NCBI RefSeq assembly: GCF_900091625.1
Contig: NZ_FMIC01000002.1
Location: 5,022,001-5,086,000, forward strand
Origin: Micromonospora peucetia
Lineage (GTDB): Bacteria; Actinomycetota; Actinomycetes; Mycobacteriales; Micromonosporaceae
DNA: 64,000 nucleotides
Direction: 5' to 3'
Positions 8,279-16,934 of the stretch are shown here, piece after piece. The position numbers and the translations under genes are program-made. Numbering within the stretch: position 1 is the first letter of the stretch; every line of letters begins with the position of its first letter. The notes beneath the pieces were generated by a model that searched no databases, was not told where the DNA came from, and worked only from the letters and a program-made list of their open reading frames with translations.

Positions 8279-8568
8279 CAGTGACCGGAGTTGCGGTCGT
8301 ACTCCTGTGGCGGCCGGCACTCCCGCGCGTGCATGGTCTGCCAGTCGCGCAGCGCCCGCTTGATCCGGTCGTTCTCCTGGCTGAGCTGCCGTACCGTCTC
8401 GTTGAGCATGGCCAGCTCGTCGGCCACCCGGGCCTGGAACTCGCGTACCTCCACGAGGTCGACGCCGCGCCGGCGCGCGGCGAACTCGCGGGTCCGCACC
8501 TCGTGCGGCGTCAACCGGCCCGGGTGACCGGCCGGGTAGGGCTGGCCACCCCGATACACCTGAGCCAC
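8275..8568 (-). CDS. DivIVA-like coiled-coil protein
   Basis: A 97-residue protein. An N-terminal LTPHEVRTREFAARRRGVD matches the short DivIVA N-terminal motif, followed by a predicted coiled coil (LVEVREFQARVADELAMLNE, then VRQLSQENDRIKRALRD). The start is GTG at 8568 with AGAGG seven bases upstream; longer frames are arginine-rich noise. It is much shorter than true polar-growth DivIVA and probably binds other coiled-coil proteins or membrane. It overlaps the downstream gene by 4 bp and is divergent from a GntR regulator 313 bp away, an arrangement I have seen near actinomycete integrative elements. Confidence 0.72.
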   Translation of the reverse strand: MAQVYRGGQPYPAGHPGRLTPHEVRTREFAARRRGVDLVEVREFQARVADELAMLNETVRQLSQENDRIKRALRDWQTMHARECRPPQEYDRNSGHW

Positions 8569-8804
8569 GATGATCCTCTCTGCGGGCAGGCGGGAGCGCG
8601 CAGGCTCCTCGCGGTGGGTCTGGAAGGGCGGGTCGTCCGCGTGGGGGCCGCGGACGACCCGCCCGCTCCACCGCCGCAGCCCCAATCGGCGGTACGACAG
8701 CAGAGCAGCCCGGTGGGTCGGGACGGGCACGGACACCCGCCCCGACCAGGGGGATGAGCCGAACTCGTTGCCACGCGAGGACCGGCTCTGAATCAACATA
8801 GCTA

Positions 8805-8812
8805 GACATGTC
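8805..8812. promoter_or_regulatory. Possible GntR operator, GACATGTC palindrome
   Basis: The 8-bp palindrome GACATGTC sits in the shared upstream region of the DivIVA-like gene (start 8568) and the GntR gene (start 8882), within CTAGACATGTCAG. Similar CTAGACAT sequences are common targets of small GntR regulators of actinomycete elements. Position fits a regulator of both genes, but the match is short. Confidence 0.35.
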
Positions 8813-8881
8813 AGATGAGTCAACGCTGCTTGTTAGGCGCGTCGCGGTGTGATCGAATCGGATTGCCACGCGAGGAGTGCC

Positions 8882-9121
8882 ATGCGAGAAGTGCCGGACT
8901 ACTGGCGCATCGCCGACGATGTGATCGCCGACGTCAGGTCCAAGAAGTCGAAGCCGGGGGACAAGCTGCCCTCGATCGCCGAGATGCGCGAGAGCTACGG
9001 CGTCAGTCACGGGACCGTGCAGATGGCCTATGCCCGGCTGGAGGCATTGCGCGTCATCCGTCGCCACCAGGGCAAGGGCGTCTTCGTCAACGATCCCAAG
9101 CTCTGGATGCGGGAGCCCTGA
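8882..9121 (+). CDS. Minimal GntR-family regulator (DNA-binding domain only)
   Basis: A 79-residue protein that is just a GntR winged helix: DYWRIADDVIADV, then GDKLPSIAEMRESYGVSHGT as the recognition region, then the wing RRHQGKGVFV. No effector domain follows, as in the short GntR proteins of integrative conjugative elements. GAGGAG at 8871-8876 precedes the ATG. Divergent orientation to the DivIVA-like pair suggests that it regulates that pair and itself. Confidence 0.85.
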   Translation: MREVPDYWRIADDVIADVRSKKSKPGDKLPSIAEMRESYGVSHGTVQMAYARLEALRVIRRHQGKGVFVNDPKLWMREP

Positions 9122-9156
9122 TCGAGGCACCGCTGTTTCGCCGTTCGTCATGCTGC

Positions 9157-9241
9157 GGACTGGGGACTGGGGACTGGGGACTGGGGACTGCGGTGGCGGG
9201 CGGCGGACTGGGGACTGGGGACTGCGATGGCGGGCGGCGGA
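9157..9241. repeat. Tandem GGACTGG heptamers with a longer duplicated block
   Basis: The 7-bp unit GGACTGG is repeated about four times at 9157-9190 and twice more at 9206-9224. Each run is followed by CTGCG(G/A)TGGCGGGCGGCGG, so a larger unit of about 40 bp is also duplicated. It fills the space after the GntR gene and carries no gene. The 328 bases 9122-9449 otherwise hold only one copy of an imperfect flanking repeat (9272-9334). Confidence 0.7.
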
Positions 9242-9271
9242 CTATGGATTGCGGGTTGTGGGTGGCGCCAT

Positions 9272-9334
9272 GATCGTGTGACGGGAAGCCGGTTAAAGTG
9301 GTGGGCGCCTTCCGGGTTGTCGACAAACGATCAT
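9272..9334. repeat. Left copy of an imperfect 63-bp direct repeat
   Basis: The segment begins GATCGTGTGACGGGAAGCCG and ends CGATCAT. It aligns without gaps to 10431-10493 (GATCGTTTGATGGGAAGCCG ... TGATCAT), with about two thirds of bases identical by eye and the ends best conserved. The two copies bracket the DUF559 gene. Confidence 0.55.
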
Positions 9335-9449
9335 CGGCGCTTTAGCACAAGGTCGGACTCGTGTGGGGGTTGTCCACAGCAGGGACGCTGTCCACAGCGC
9401 TCGCGGGGGCGCATGGCGGGCGGTGGCCGTGTCCGGCACGGTCGGCGGC

Positions 9450-10439
9450 GTGAACTCTGTGCTGCGGGGCCTGGTCGACCGTAACGGCGGGCTCGTCACC
9501 CGACAGGCAGCCTCGCAGGTACTCCCGCGCTGGGTGCTGGAGGATGCGTCGCGCTCCGGGCGCCTGCTCCGGCTGCTGCCCAGGGTCTACGTGGACGCCG
9601 CCCTGGTCGACGGCGTGGAGGGCGCGCCACCGCTGGCCCGGGTCGCCCCGATCCTGGCCCGCCGGGCGGCCGTGGCCTACACAGGCGGGCGTGGCGCGTT
9701 GAGCCATCTCACCGCCCTGGACGTGTGGAAGCTGCGCCGCCAACTGCCCGGCGAACCGGTACACCTGAACGTGCCGATCGGTGCGGGGCTGCGTAGTGGG
9801 CCGCACCTGGTCGTACACCATCGTCGGTCCTTCGCCCCGGAGCCACCTTGCGCGCTGGTACGCGACGGCGAGCCGGTCACCCGGTTGGACCGGACGCTCG
9901 TCGACGCCTGGCCGCTGCTGCCTCCGGTGGACCGGCCGGCGACCCTCATCAGAGCGGTCAACGACCGCCTGACCACCCCACAGCGGATCGTCGCCGCGTT
10001 GGCGACCGCGCCGAAGTTGGCGGATCGTGCCGCACTACGTGGGCTGCTGGACCGGCTCGCCGTGGGCTGCCGAAGTCCGTTGGAGATCTGGGGGCACGAC
10101 CACGTCTTCGTCGGGTCAGGAATGCCGGCGTTCCAACGGCAGGTGCGGGTGCGGCTGGGCGGACGGGTCGTCTACCTCGACCTGTTCGCCGAGGCCGAGC
10201 TCGTCGACATCGAGCTGGACGGCGCGGCGACCCACACCGACCCGCGGGAACACGAGATCGACCTGCGCCGCGACGCGCTGCTGGCGGCCCGGGACGTTCT
10301 CGTCGTCCGCTTCACCCACCGCCGGCTTCTCCACGAACCCGACGAGGTACGTCGCGAGACGCTCGCCATCCTCGCGACCCGCCGCAGACAGAACTTCGTC
10401 TCCGACCTCGGAACGGCTCTGTTGACCACGATCGTTTGA
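9450..10439 (+). CDS. DUF559 protein with AbiEi-like N-terminus
   Basis: A 329-residue protein. The N-terminal about 60 residues (GLVDRNGGLVTRQAAS, then RSGRLLRLLPRVYVDA) have the winged-helix pattern of AbiEi-type antitoxin domains. The C-terminal about 110 residues are a DUF559/Vsr-like fold: YLDLFAEAELVDIELDGAA, HTDPREHEIDLRRDALLAAR, then VVRFTHRRLL. DUF559 proteins resemble very-short-patch repair nucleases, but enzyme activity is mostly untested. Large families of this architecture are typical of actinobacteria. The GTG at 9450 is the most plausible start; upstream residues lack pattern and there is no clear Shine-Dalgarno site. Imperfect 63-bp repeats flank the gene. Confidence 0.75.
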   Translation: MNSVLRGLVDRNGGLVTRQAASQVLPRWVLEDASRSGRLLRLLPRVYVDAALVDGVEGAPPLARVAPILARRAAVAYTGGRGALSHLTALDVWKLRRQLPGEPVHLNVPIGAGLRSGPHLVVHHRRSFAPEPPCALVRDGEPVTRLDRTLVDAWPLLPPVDRPATLIRAVNDRLTTPQRIVAALATAPKLADRAALRGLLDRLAVGCRSPLEIWGHDHVFVGSGMPAFQRQVRVRLGGRVVYLDLFAEAELVDIELDGAATHTDPREHEIDLRRDALLAARDVLVVRFTHRRLLHEPDEVRRETLAILATRRRQNFVSDLGTALLTTIV

Positions 10440-10493
10440 TGGGAAGCCGGGGAAATTCATCCCCACGCTCCGGTTGGCCATCAACTGATCATG
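10431..10493. repeat. Right copy of the imperfect 63-bp direct repeat
   Basis: It has the same length as the copy at 9272-9334 and the same order of conserved ends. It overlaps the last three codons of the DUF559 gene. It could be a duplicated regulatory or termination element, or a scar of gene insertion. Confidence 0.5.
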
Positions 10494-10589
10494 ATAATGA
10501 GGTGGCAGGATCCATGATCGTGTCACTTGTGGAGGCGTCGGCCGTTCGGCGGGTGGCGCGGAGATCAACGTGAAGGCAGGCTTGTCGGC

Positions 10590-11522
10590 GTGAAGGCCTT
10601 CGTGGGGGTCACGGATGAGAAGTGGTATCGCTTTCTGGCAGCCCGTCCCGAGTTGAACGAGGTCAACTTCTGGCGGCCCTCGGGCGGCGGGTTTCGAGCG
10701 CTCACGGCCGGCGAACCCTTCTTCTTCAAAGCGCACCATCCTCTCAACCGCGTCATCGGTGGCGGCTTTTTCAGCGGCTTCACCCAGCTGCGAATCTCCG
10801 AGGCGTGGGAGTTGTTCGCGGCGGCCAACGGCGCGGCGAGCATCGACGAGATGCGCCGCAGCGTCGGTCGTTACCGCAGGCAGCCGATCGCGCCCGACGA
10901 GGATCCCGTAATCGGCTGCATCTTCGTGCGCGACGTCATCTTCTTCCCCGACGAGTCCACTGTCGGTCCACCGCCGGAGTTCAAGTCGAACGTGGTGCAG
11001 GGCAAGACGTACGACCTTGCGGACGCGGCCTGGGGCGACTACTTCCAACTTCTGATCCACCGCTTGATCGGCACGACGGTCGAGCTGGACCTGAGCGGGC
11101 CCTGGCATCGTCCCGGCCCGGTGTACGGAGATCCACGCCTGGTGCCTCAGCGACTGGGCCAGCAGTCGTTCAAGGCCATGGTGCTCGGGTCGTACGCCCG
11201 GCGCTGTGCCATCACCGGAAGCCGGGTTCAGCCGGTGTTGCAGGCCGCACACATCCGACCACTGCCCAAGGGCGGCGAGCATCGGTTGGACAACGGGCTG
11301 CTCCTGAAGTCGGATGTGCACATCCTCTTCGACAAGGGCTACCTGGGCGTGGATCCCAAGTATCGACTCGTGGTCAGCCCTCGGCTTCGCAGCGAGTTCG
11401 GCAACGGCGACCAGTTCTATGCCAAGGCGGGTGAGCAGATAGCTGTTCCGGATCGTCGGGCCGACCGACCGAACGCGGAATTCCTCGAATGGCACCTCGA
11501 CACCGTCTACAAGGCGGCCTGA
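10590..11522 (+). CDS. HNH endonuclease with PUA/EVE-like N-terminal domain
   Basis: A 310-residue protein. Residues 1-110 (VGVTDEKWYRFLAARPELNE, FWRPSG, GEPFFFKAHHPLNRVIGGG) resemble the PUA-like modified-base-reading domains seen in type IV restriction proteins. The C-terminal third holds an HNH nuclease: YARRCAITGSR, then AAHIRPLPKGG, then NGLLLKSDVHILFD, with His of AHI, Asn of NGL and the last His as the expected metal and catalytic residues. This architecture fits a restriction enzyme that recognises modified DNA. The GTG at 10590 was chosen because the domain pattern begins there; the ribosome site is weak. No partner methylase lies nearby. Confidence 0.85.
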   Translation: MKAFVGVTDEKWYRFLAARPELNEVNFWRPSGGGFRALTAGEPFFFKAHHPLNRVIGGGFFSGFTQLRISEAWELFAAANGAASIDEMRRSVGRYRRQPIAPDEDPVIGCIFVRDVIFFPDESTVGPPPEFKSNVVQGKTYDLADAAWGDYFQLLIHRLIGTTVELDLSGPWHRPGPVYGDPRLVPQRLGQQSFKAMVLGSYARRCAITGSRVQPVLQAAHIRPLPKGGEHRLDNGLLLKSDVHILFDKGYLGVDPKYRLVVSPRLRSEFGNGDQFYAKAGEQIAVPDRRADRPNAEFLEWHLDTVYKAA

Positions 11523-11567
11523 CTCCACAACCGAGGTTGAGCGTCAACCGATCGCGGGGAGACGCGG

Positions 11568-12320
11568 TCAGTTCGGGTGGGGTGGTTCGTCGAGGATGGC
11601 GCTGAAGCGTTCCTCGGCCAGGTCGAGCTGCCCGAGGATGTGCTCCTTGACCGGCGCCGACAGTGGAGTGTCCGGCCGGGTGACGAGGTCCCGGTAGACC
11701 GGCACGAGCGGCCGGTACTTGCGGGCGGACGAGGTCACCTTCGGCCCGACGGTGTGGATGACGCCCACCCCGTTGTCCGTGAAGTCGGAGATCTTGATGA
11801 CCCGTGCCCACGGCTCCCGGTCCAGGCTGGCCGCCACGTGCTCCCGGTACTGGACGTGCTTGTCCCGCCCCGGGTCGTACGCCGGATTGGTGACCGCGCC
11901 GACCAGGCGCGCGACCCGCGGGCCGAAGCGTTCCGTGAGCACCGCCAGGGCGGCGGCCGTGGCGTCCTCGCCGGTGTGCGCCCCGGCCAACTCGCCGACA
12001 CGCGAGGCGGCCAGCTCGTCGGGGTGGTCCTCGACCGCGTCGTGCAGCAGCCCGGCGACGATCACGTCGACGTCGCGGACCTGGTAGTGGTGCATCATCC
12101 GGATCGCCACCCGCAGCAGGTGGTTCAGGTAGGGCTCGCGTACCCGCCGGTCGTCGCGGTGCAGCTCGGCGGCCAGGTCGAGGGCCTCGATGAGCCGCTC
12201 CCGGGCGGCCTCGTCGAACGCGCGCAGCTCCAACCGGAACCGGGCCAACAGGCCGGGCTCGCCGTGGATCTCGGTGATCGCGTGCATCGGCATGGTGGCC
12301 AGGTAGGCGGGAAACTCCAT
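11568..12320 (-). CDS. HD-domain hydrolase, ppGpp hydrolase (Mesh1/SpoT)-like
   Basis: A 250-residue protein with an HD fold. H75 and HxxR-type residues precede LLHDAVED, the HDxxED signature of SpoT/Mesh1 (p)ppGpp hydrolases, and the later KISDFTDN matches the downstream D-N metal and substrate site. There is no synthetase, TGS or ACT domain, so by analogy it is a stand-alone hydrolase that would lower alarmone levels or act on NADPH, as reported for Mesh1. The substrate is inferred from the motifs. It lies downstream of the 1406-residue kinase/phosphatase gene on the same strand, 127 bases apart. Confidence 0.8.
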   Translation of the reverse strand: MEFPAYLATMPMHAITEIHGEPGLLARFRLELRAFDEAARERLIEALDLAAELHRDDRRVREPYLNHLLRVAIRMMHHYQVRDVDVIVAGLLHDAVEDHPDELAASRVGELAGAHTGEDATAAALAVLTERFGPRVARLVGAVTNPAYDPGRDKHVQYREHVAASLDREPWARVIKISDFTDNGVGVIHTVGPKVTSSARKYRPLVPVYRDLVTRPDTPLSAPVKEHILGQLDLAEERFSAILDEPPHPN

Positions 12321-12447
12321 CCGCCACTTATAGCCGATCTTCGCCGTGCCCGGGGCCCCTGCCGTCGGTCACCCGACGCCGGGAATGGCCGCCCGCTCAG
12401 CCCACCCGACGCCGCAGGGCCGCCCCGATCGACGGCGCGGCCTCGCC

Positions 12448-15400
12448 TCAGGCGCCGGAGACGCGCTTGGCCAGGCGTACGGTGGTGCCGTCGGCGTTGC
12501 CGTCGACGGTGGCCTCGTCCATCAACCGGGCCATGATCAGCCGGCCTCGGCCGCGTTCGCTGTCGTCCGGGGTCGCCTCCCGCCAGCCGCCGGTGTCGCT
12601 CACCACGACCTCCAGCCGGTCGGCGCGCAACCGTCCCCGGACGGTGACCGAGGCGTCCGGGGCCAACCGGTAGCCGTGCTCGATCGCGTTGGCACACGCC
12701 TCGCCGGTTGCGATCAGCACCGCGTCGACGTCGGCCTCGCCGATGCCGAGGCCGGCCAGCCACTGCCGCAGGGCCTCCCGGGTCGGCGCGAGCTGCCCCG
12801 GGTCGGCGGTCAGCGCCGCCGCGAAGACAGCCGGCTCGCGGTGCCGGTAGACCAGCACCGCCACGTCGTCGTTGCGGGTGTCGGGCAGCAGGTCCCGGAC
12901 CACCCGGTCGGCCAGCGCGCCCTCGGGCAGCTCGCGGCCCTGGGTGAGCGCGGCGACCGCCCGGGAGATGCCGGCGTCGATGAGTTCCCGACGCCGCTCG
13001 ATCAGCCCGTCGGTGTAGAGCAGCAGCGTCGAACCGGGCCGCAGTCGGGCCCCGGCCTCCGGCCGCCCGGGCACCGCGACGCTGGCCAGCGGCACCGAGC
13101 CGGCCCGGGTCAGCAGATCGGCGGAGCCGTCCGGGTGCACCAGGATGCCTGGCGGGTGGCCCGCCGACGAGTAGCGCAGCATGCCCAGTGAACGGTCGAT
13201 GATCGCGCAGAAGACGGTGGTGCAGGCGCCGCCGGGCACCATGCGGGCGAAGTCGTCCAGTGCGGAGAGCACCTCGGCGGGACTCTTGGCCTGGAGGAGC
13301 AGGGCGCGGGAGGCGCTGCGCAGCTGGCCCATCACGGTGGCGGCGGGCAGGCCGCGCCCCACCACGTCGCCCACCACCACGCCGACCAGGTCGCCGGGAA
13401 GCTGGACCACGTCGTACCAGTCGCCGCCCACCTCCAACGGTGCCACCGCCGGCTGGTAGCGGGTCGCGAACCCGGCCGGCAGGTCGACCGGGCCGAGCAT
13501 CGCCCGCTGCATGGCCAGGGCCACCGTCCGCTGGGTCTCGAAGGCCCGTGCGCGGACCAGCGCCTGGGCCAGCGCGACGCAGAGCTGCCGCACCAGCGGC
13601 TGGTCCACCGTCGGCACCGACCGGGGCGGATCCAGCTCCAGCCACACCCCGCCCGGCGGCCCGCCCGGCTCGATGCGCGCCCCGACCGCGGTCACCCGGC
13701 CCGCGTCGTCGAGGACCAGCCGGGGCTCGCCCTCCGCAGCCAGCCCGTCGAGCGCCCGCTGCACCCGCCCCGTCAGCGTCAGGCCCTGGGTCACCACCAG
13801 CGGTGTGCCGGCGGCGTCGGCGCAGACCGCCAGGCCGCGGGTGCCGTCCAGCAGGGTGCACAGCTCGGACAAGCCGGCGTCGAGCACCTCGGCCACGTCG
13901 CTGGCGCGGCCCAGCCGACCGGAGAGTGCCGCCAGGGCGGACTGCCGGGCGGAGGCCCGGACCTCGTCGGTCACGTCGCGCAGCGTCGCAACGTAGAGGC
14001 GGCGGCCGGTACGCGGCTCCCGCAGCGAGTTGTAGACCGCCTCGGCCCAGACCCGGTGCCCGTCGGCGTGCCGCAGCGGCAGGGTGACCCGACCCCGGTC
14101 GGAGTTCCGCGCGGCGCGCAGCACGTCGATCAGCAGGCGCCGGTCGGCCGGCGCCGCGTCGGCCTCCGGCCACCACGGGTGCGGTGGCGCGACGGGCGCC
14201 GCCAGCCGGGCGGTGCCGACCAGCCGGCAGAACGCCTCGTTCGCCTCGACCAGCGCGCCGTCGGCGTCGACCACGGCGAACGCGTCCTGCAACGACTCGA
14301 CCAGTGCCGCCCGCCAGGTCGCCTCCTCGTTGCGCAACCGGGCCAGCTCCAGGTGCGCGCCCACCCGGGCCAGCAGCTCCTCGGAGGAGAACGGCTTGGC
14401 CAGGTAGTCGTCGGCCCCGGTCCGCAGCCCCTCCACCGCCGCCTCCTCGCCGGCACGGGCGGAGAGCACGATGATCGGCAGTCCGGCCGTACGCCGGTCG
14501 GCGCGCAGTGCCCGGACCAGCCCGAAGCCGTCGAGGCGGGGCATCATCACGTCGGTCAGCACCAGATCCGGCACCCGCTCGGCGATCCGGTCGAGCGCCT
14601 CCCGGCCGTCGACCGCGGTGACCACCCGGTGGTGGGGGGCGAGCAGGCTCGCCAGGAACCCGCGCAGGTCGGCGTTGTCGTCCACCACCAGCACCGTCGC
14701 GGCGTCCCGGGGTTCGTCGTCGGTCCGGTCCGGGTGGGCGGGCACGGCCCCGGGGAGCCAGCGCAGGGCCTCGGCGACGTACGCCTCGTGGACCGGCTCG
14801 TGGGTCCGCTCCCGGGGCGCCGTGGCTCCGGTGGCGGCCCGGCCGTACGGCAGCCGGACGGTGAACGTCGACCCCTCGCCCTCGACCGAGCGCATCCCGA
14901 CCGAGCCGCCGTGCAGCCGGACCATCTCCTGCACCAGTGCCAGGCCGATGCCGGTGCCCTCGTGTGACCGGCCGCCGGCGCCGCGTACCCGGTGGAAGCG
15001 GCGGAACATCAGCGGCTGCTGGTCGGCGGGAATGCCGACGCCGGTGTCGTCGACGCTCAGCGTGACGTGCTCGCCGTCGCCGCGCAGCCGCAGGCGTACC
15101 GTGCCGGTCAGGGTGTACTTCAGCGCGTTGGAGAGCAGGTTGACCACGACCTTCTCCCACATGTCGCGGTCCACGTACGCGGTGTGCGGCAGCGCCCGCA
15201 CGTCCACCTGGTAGGTCAGCCCGGCCTGGCGCATGGCGTACGCGAACGACTCGGCGACCCCGGCGGTGAGCGCCGGGAGGTCGGTCTCCACCCGTTCCGG
15301 GTCCAGCCGGCCGCCCTCGATGCGGGCGAAGTCGAGCATGTCGTTGACCAGCTTGCGTAGCCGGCCCGTGTTGCGGTGCACCAGCTCCAGGCGTTCGCGC

Positions 15401-16668
15401 TGGCCGGGCGGCAGCGGCTCGCGCCGGTCGGCGAGGCTTTCCCGCACCGGCCCGGCGATCAGCGTCAGCGGGGTGCGCAGCTCGTGGCTGACGTCGGTGA
15501 AGAACTCCGTCTTCGCCGCGTCCAACTCGGCCAGCGCCGCGGCCCGCCGCCGCTGTGCCTCGTACGCCAGCACGTCGCCCAGCGCCGTCGAGACCCGGCT
15601 GGCCACCAGGTCGAGGAAGCCGTGGTACGCCTCGTCCAGTTTCCGGAAGGGACTGATGCCGGCGACCAGCACGCCGACCGGGCGGTCCTGCCCGGTGGCC
15701 AGCAGGGGCAGCACCAGCACCTCGTCCACCGGCGCCCCGACGACCGCCCCCGCCTCGGCGCGGGGGTCGCCGGGCACGGCCACGTCCCGGACCCGCGCGG
15801 GCTGGCCGGTGCGCGCGACCTCGCCGATCCGCGCCAGCCATCCGGAGCCCACGGCGGCGGGATCGTCGGCCACGCCGACCGAGGCGGCCAGGATCAGGGC
15901 GTCCGCGTCGGGCGGCGACGGGTTGCCGCCCGGCAGGGGCTCAGTCGGGCCGTCGCCGTCGTCCTGCACGAGCTCGGTCGGGCGGCCGTCGCCTCCCGGC
16001 ATTGACTCCCCGGGACGTAGGTAGATCATCGCGGCGGGCAGGTCGGCCGGGCTGCCGTTGAGTACCTGGGCCGCCGCCCGGACGGCGTCGCGGGTGGTGT
16101 CCGCCGCCGCGATGGAGACCGAGCCCAGCTCGCGCAGCGTCTCCAGCCGCCGGTCACCCAGCACCCGGGCGGTGACGTCGGTGGTGGCCACGAAGATGCC
16201 GGGGATTCGCCCATGTCCGGCGAGCACCGGGCTGTAGGAGAAGGTCCAGTAGGTCTCCTCCAGGTAGCCGTGCCGATCGAGCAGGAGCAGTTGGTTCTCC
16301 GCGTAGGTGGCGCCGTGTCCGGCGAGCACCTGGTCGGTGAGCGGGCCCAGTTCGGCCCAGACCTCCGCCCAGCACCGCGCGCCCGGCTGGCCGATCGCGG
16401 CCGGGTACTTGTCGCCGAGCACCGGGGTGTACGCGTGGTTGAAGATCTGCACCAGTTCCGTGCCCCACCACAGCAGCATCGGGATCCTCGACGGAAGCAC
16501 GGTGCGCACCGCCGCGCACAGCTCCGGCGGCCAGGTCTGCACCGGGCCGAGCGCAGTGGCCGCCCAGTCGGTGGCCCGGTGTGCGGCACTGGTCGGGTCG
16601 TCGCCGGCGAAGAGGTCGTCGACGGTCGCCCGGTCGCCCGGCGGCCCGACACGCTGCTCCGATTCCAT
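12448..16668 (-). CDS. Hybrid histidine kinase with receiver, SpoIIE phosphatase and RsbW-like domains
   Basis: A 1406-residue soluble multidomain protein. In order: a PAS-like sensor (about 50-170, with LLWWGTELVQIFNHAY), a GAF region (about 190-370), a HisKA dimerisation helix with SHELRTPLTLI near 393, HATPase_c with DTGVGIP near 541 and GTGIGLALV, a receiver with TDVMMPRLDG (Asp near 704) and Lys in YLAKPF, a PAS (about 780-880), a GAF, a SpoIIE/PP2C phosphatase (VGGDWYDVV near 1081, then VGDVVGRGLPAA), and a C-terminal anti-sigma-type ATPase (ATGEACANAIEH near 1321). The start ATG 16668 begins the recognisable sequence; the longer frame is Arg-rich noise. It likely links phosphorelay signalling to anti-sigma-factor antagonist control of a stress sigma factor. 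No transmembrane segment is seen. Confidence 0.92.
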   Translation of the reverse strand: MESEQRVGPPGDRATVDDLFAGDDPTSAAHRATDWAATALGPVQTWPPELCAAVRTVLPSRIPMLLWWGTELVQIFNHAYTPVLGDKYPAAIGQPGARCWAEVWAELGPLTDQVLAGHGATYAENQLLLLDRHGYLEETYWTFSYSPVLAGHGRIPGIFVATTDVTARVLGDRRLETLRELGSVSIAAADTTRDAVRAAAQVLNGSPADLPAAMIYLRPGESMPGGDGRPTELVQDDGDGPTEPLPGGNPSPPDADALILAASVGVADDPAAVGSGWLARIGEVARTGQPARVRDVAVPGDPRAEAGAVVGAPVDEVLVLPLLATGQDRPVGVLVAGISPFRKLDEAYHGFLDLVASRVSTALGDVLAYEAQRRRAAALAELDAAKTEFFTDVSHELRTPLTLIAGPVRESLADRREPLPPGQRERLELVHRNTGRLRKLVNDMLDFARIEGGRLDPERVETDLPALTAGVAESFAYAMRQAGLTYQVDVRALPHTAYVDRDMWEKVVVNLLSNALKYTLTGTVRLRLRGDGEHVTLSVDDTGVGIPADQQPLMFRRFHRVRGAGGRSHEGTGIGLALVQEMVRLHGGSVGMRSVEGEGSTFTVRLPYGRAATGATAPRERTHEPVHEAYVAEALRWLPGAVPAHPDRTDDEPRDAATVLVVDDNADLRGFLASLLAPHHRVVTAVDGREALDRIAERVPDLVLTDVMMPRLDGFGLVRALRADRRTAGLPIIVLSARAGEEAAVEGLRTGADDYLAKPFSSEELLARVGAHLELARLRNEEATWRAALVESLQDAFAVVDADGALVEANEAFCRLVGTARLAAPVAPPHPWWPEADAAPADRRLLIDVLRAARNSDRGRVTLPLRHADGHRVWAEAVYNSLREPRTGRRLYVATLRDVTDEVRASARQSALAALSGRLGRASDVAEVLDAGLSELCTLLDGTRGLAVCADAAGTPLVVTQGLTLTGRVQRALDGLAAEGEPRLVLDDAGRVTAVGARIEPGGPPGGVWLELDPPRSVPTVDQPLVRQLCVALAQALVRARAFETQRTVALAMQRAMLGPVDLPAGFATRYQPAVAPLEVGGDWYDVVQLPGDLVGVVVGDVVGRGLPAATVMGQLRSASRALLLQAKSPAEVLSALDDFARMVPGGACTTVFCAIIDRSLGMLRYSSAGHPPGILVHPDGSADLLTRAGSVPLASVAVPGRPEAGARLRPGSTLLLYTDGLIERRRELIDAGISRAVAALTQGRELPEGALADRVVRDLLPDTRNDDVAVLVYRHREPAVFAAALTADPGQLAPTREALRQWLAGLGIGEADVDAVLIATGEACANAIEHGYRLAPDASVTVRGRLRADRLEVVVSDTGGWREATPDDSERGRGRLIMARLMDEATVDGNADGTTVRLAKRVSGA

Positions 16669-16907
16669 TTCCCGGCCCCCTGTCCCCGCGCTGATCCCCG
16701 GGTCGAAAGCAGCCGCGCCGTGCCCCCTCACCGTCCCGCCGGGATCTTTTTCCCAACCACGCATGGCTTGAACCGTCCATCGACGTGACCCGACCCGCAG
16801 GCCCGGACGGCGTTCGTGTCCGGGTGTCCCGCCGTGCCGGACCGGTCGACGCTCCCCGCGCCCATGGCGGCGGGTCGTTGGGTGGCGGGGCTGCGCTTGC
16901 CGAAACC

Positions 16908-16934
16908 TATCCTGGATAGATAATATCCAGGATA
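16908..16934. promoter_or_regulatory. Rrf2 operator, perfect 11-bp inverted repeat
   Basis: TATCCTGGATA (16908-16918) and TATCCAGGATA (16924-16934) are perfect inverted repeats separated by GATAA. This AT-rich palindrome stands out in a very GC-rich region and ends on the first base of the ATG at 16934. Rrf2 regulators bind sites of this kind, so autoregulation of the Rrf2-cupin operon is likely. Confidence 0.82.

Noticed and set aside
12125..15841. A 1238-codon minus-strand frame inside the hybrid kinase gene
   Set aside because: Out-of-frame reading of the kinase/phosphatase gene; Arg/Gly/Pro-rich and without motifs, a result of extreme third-position GC.
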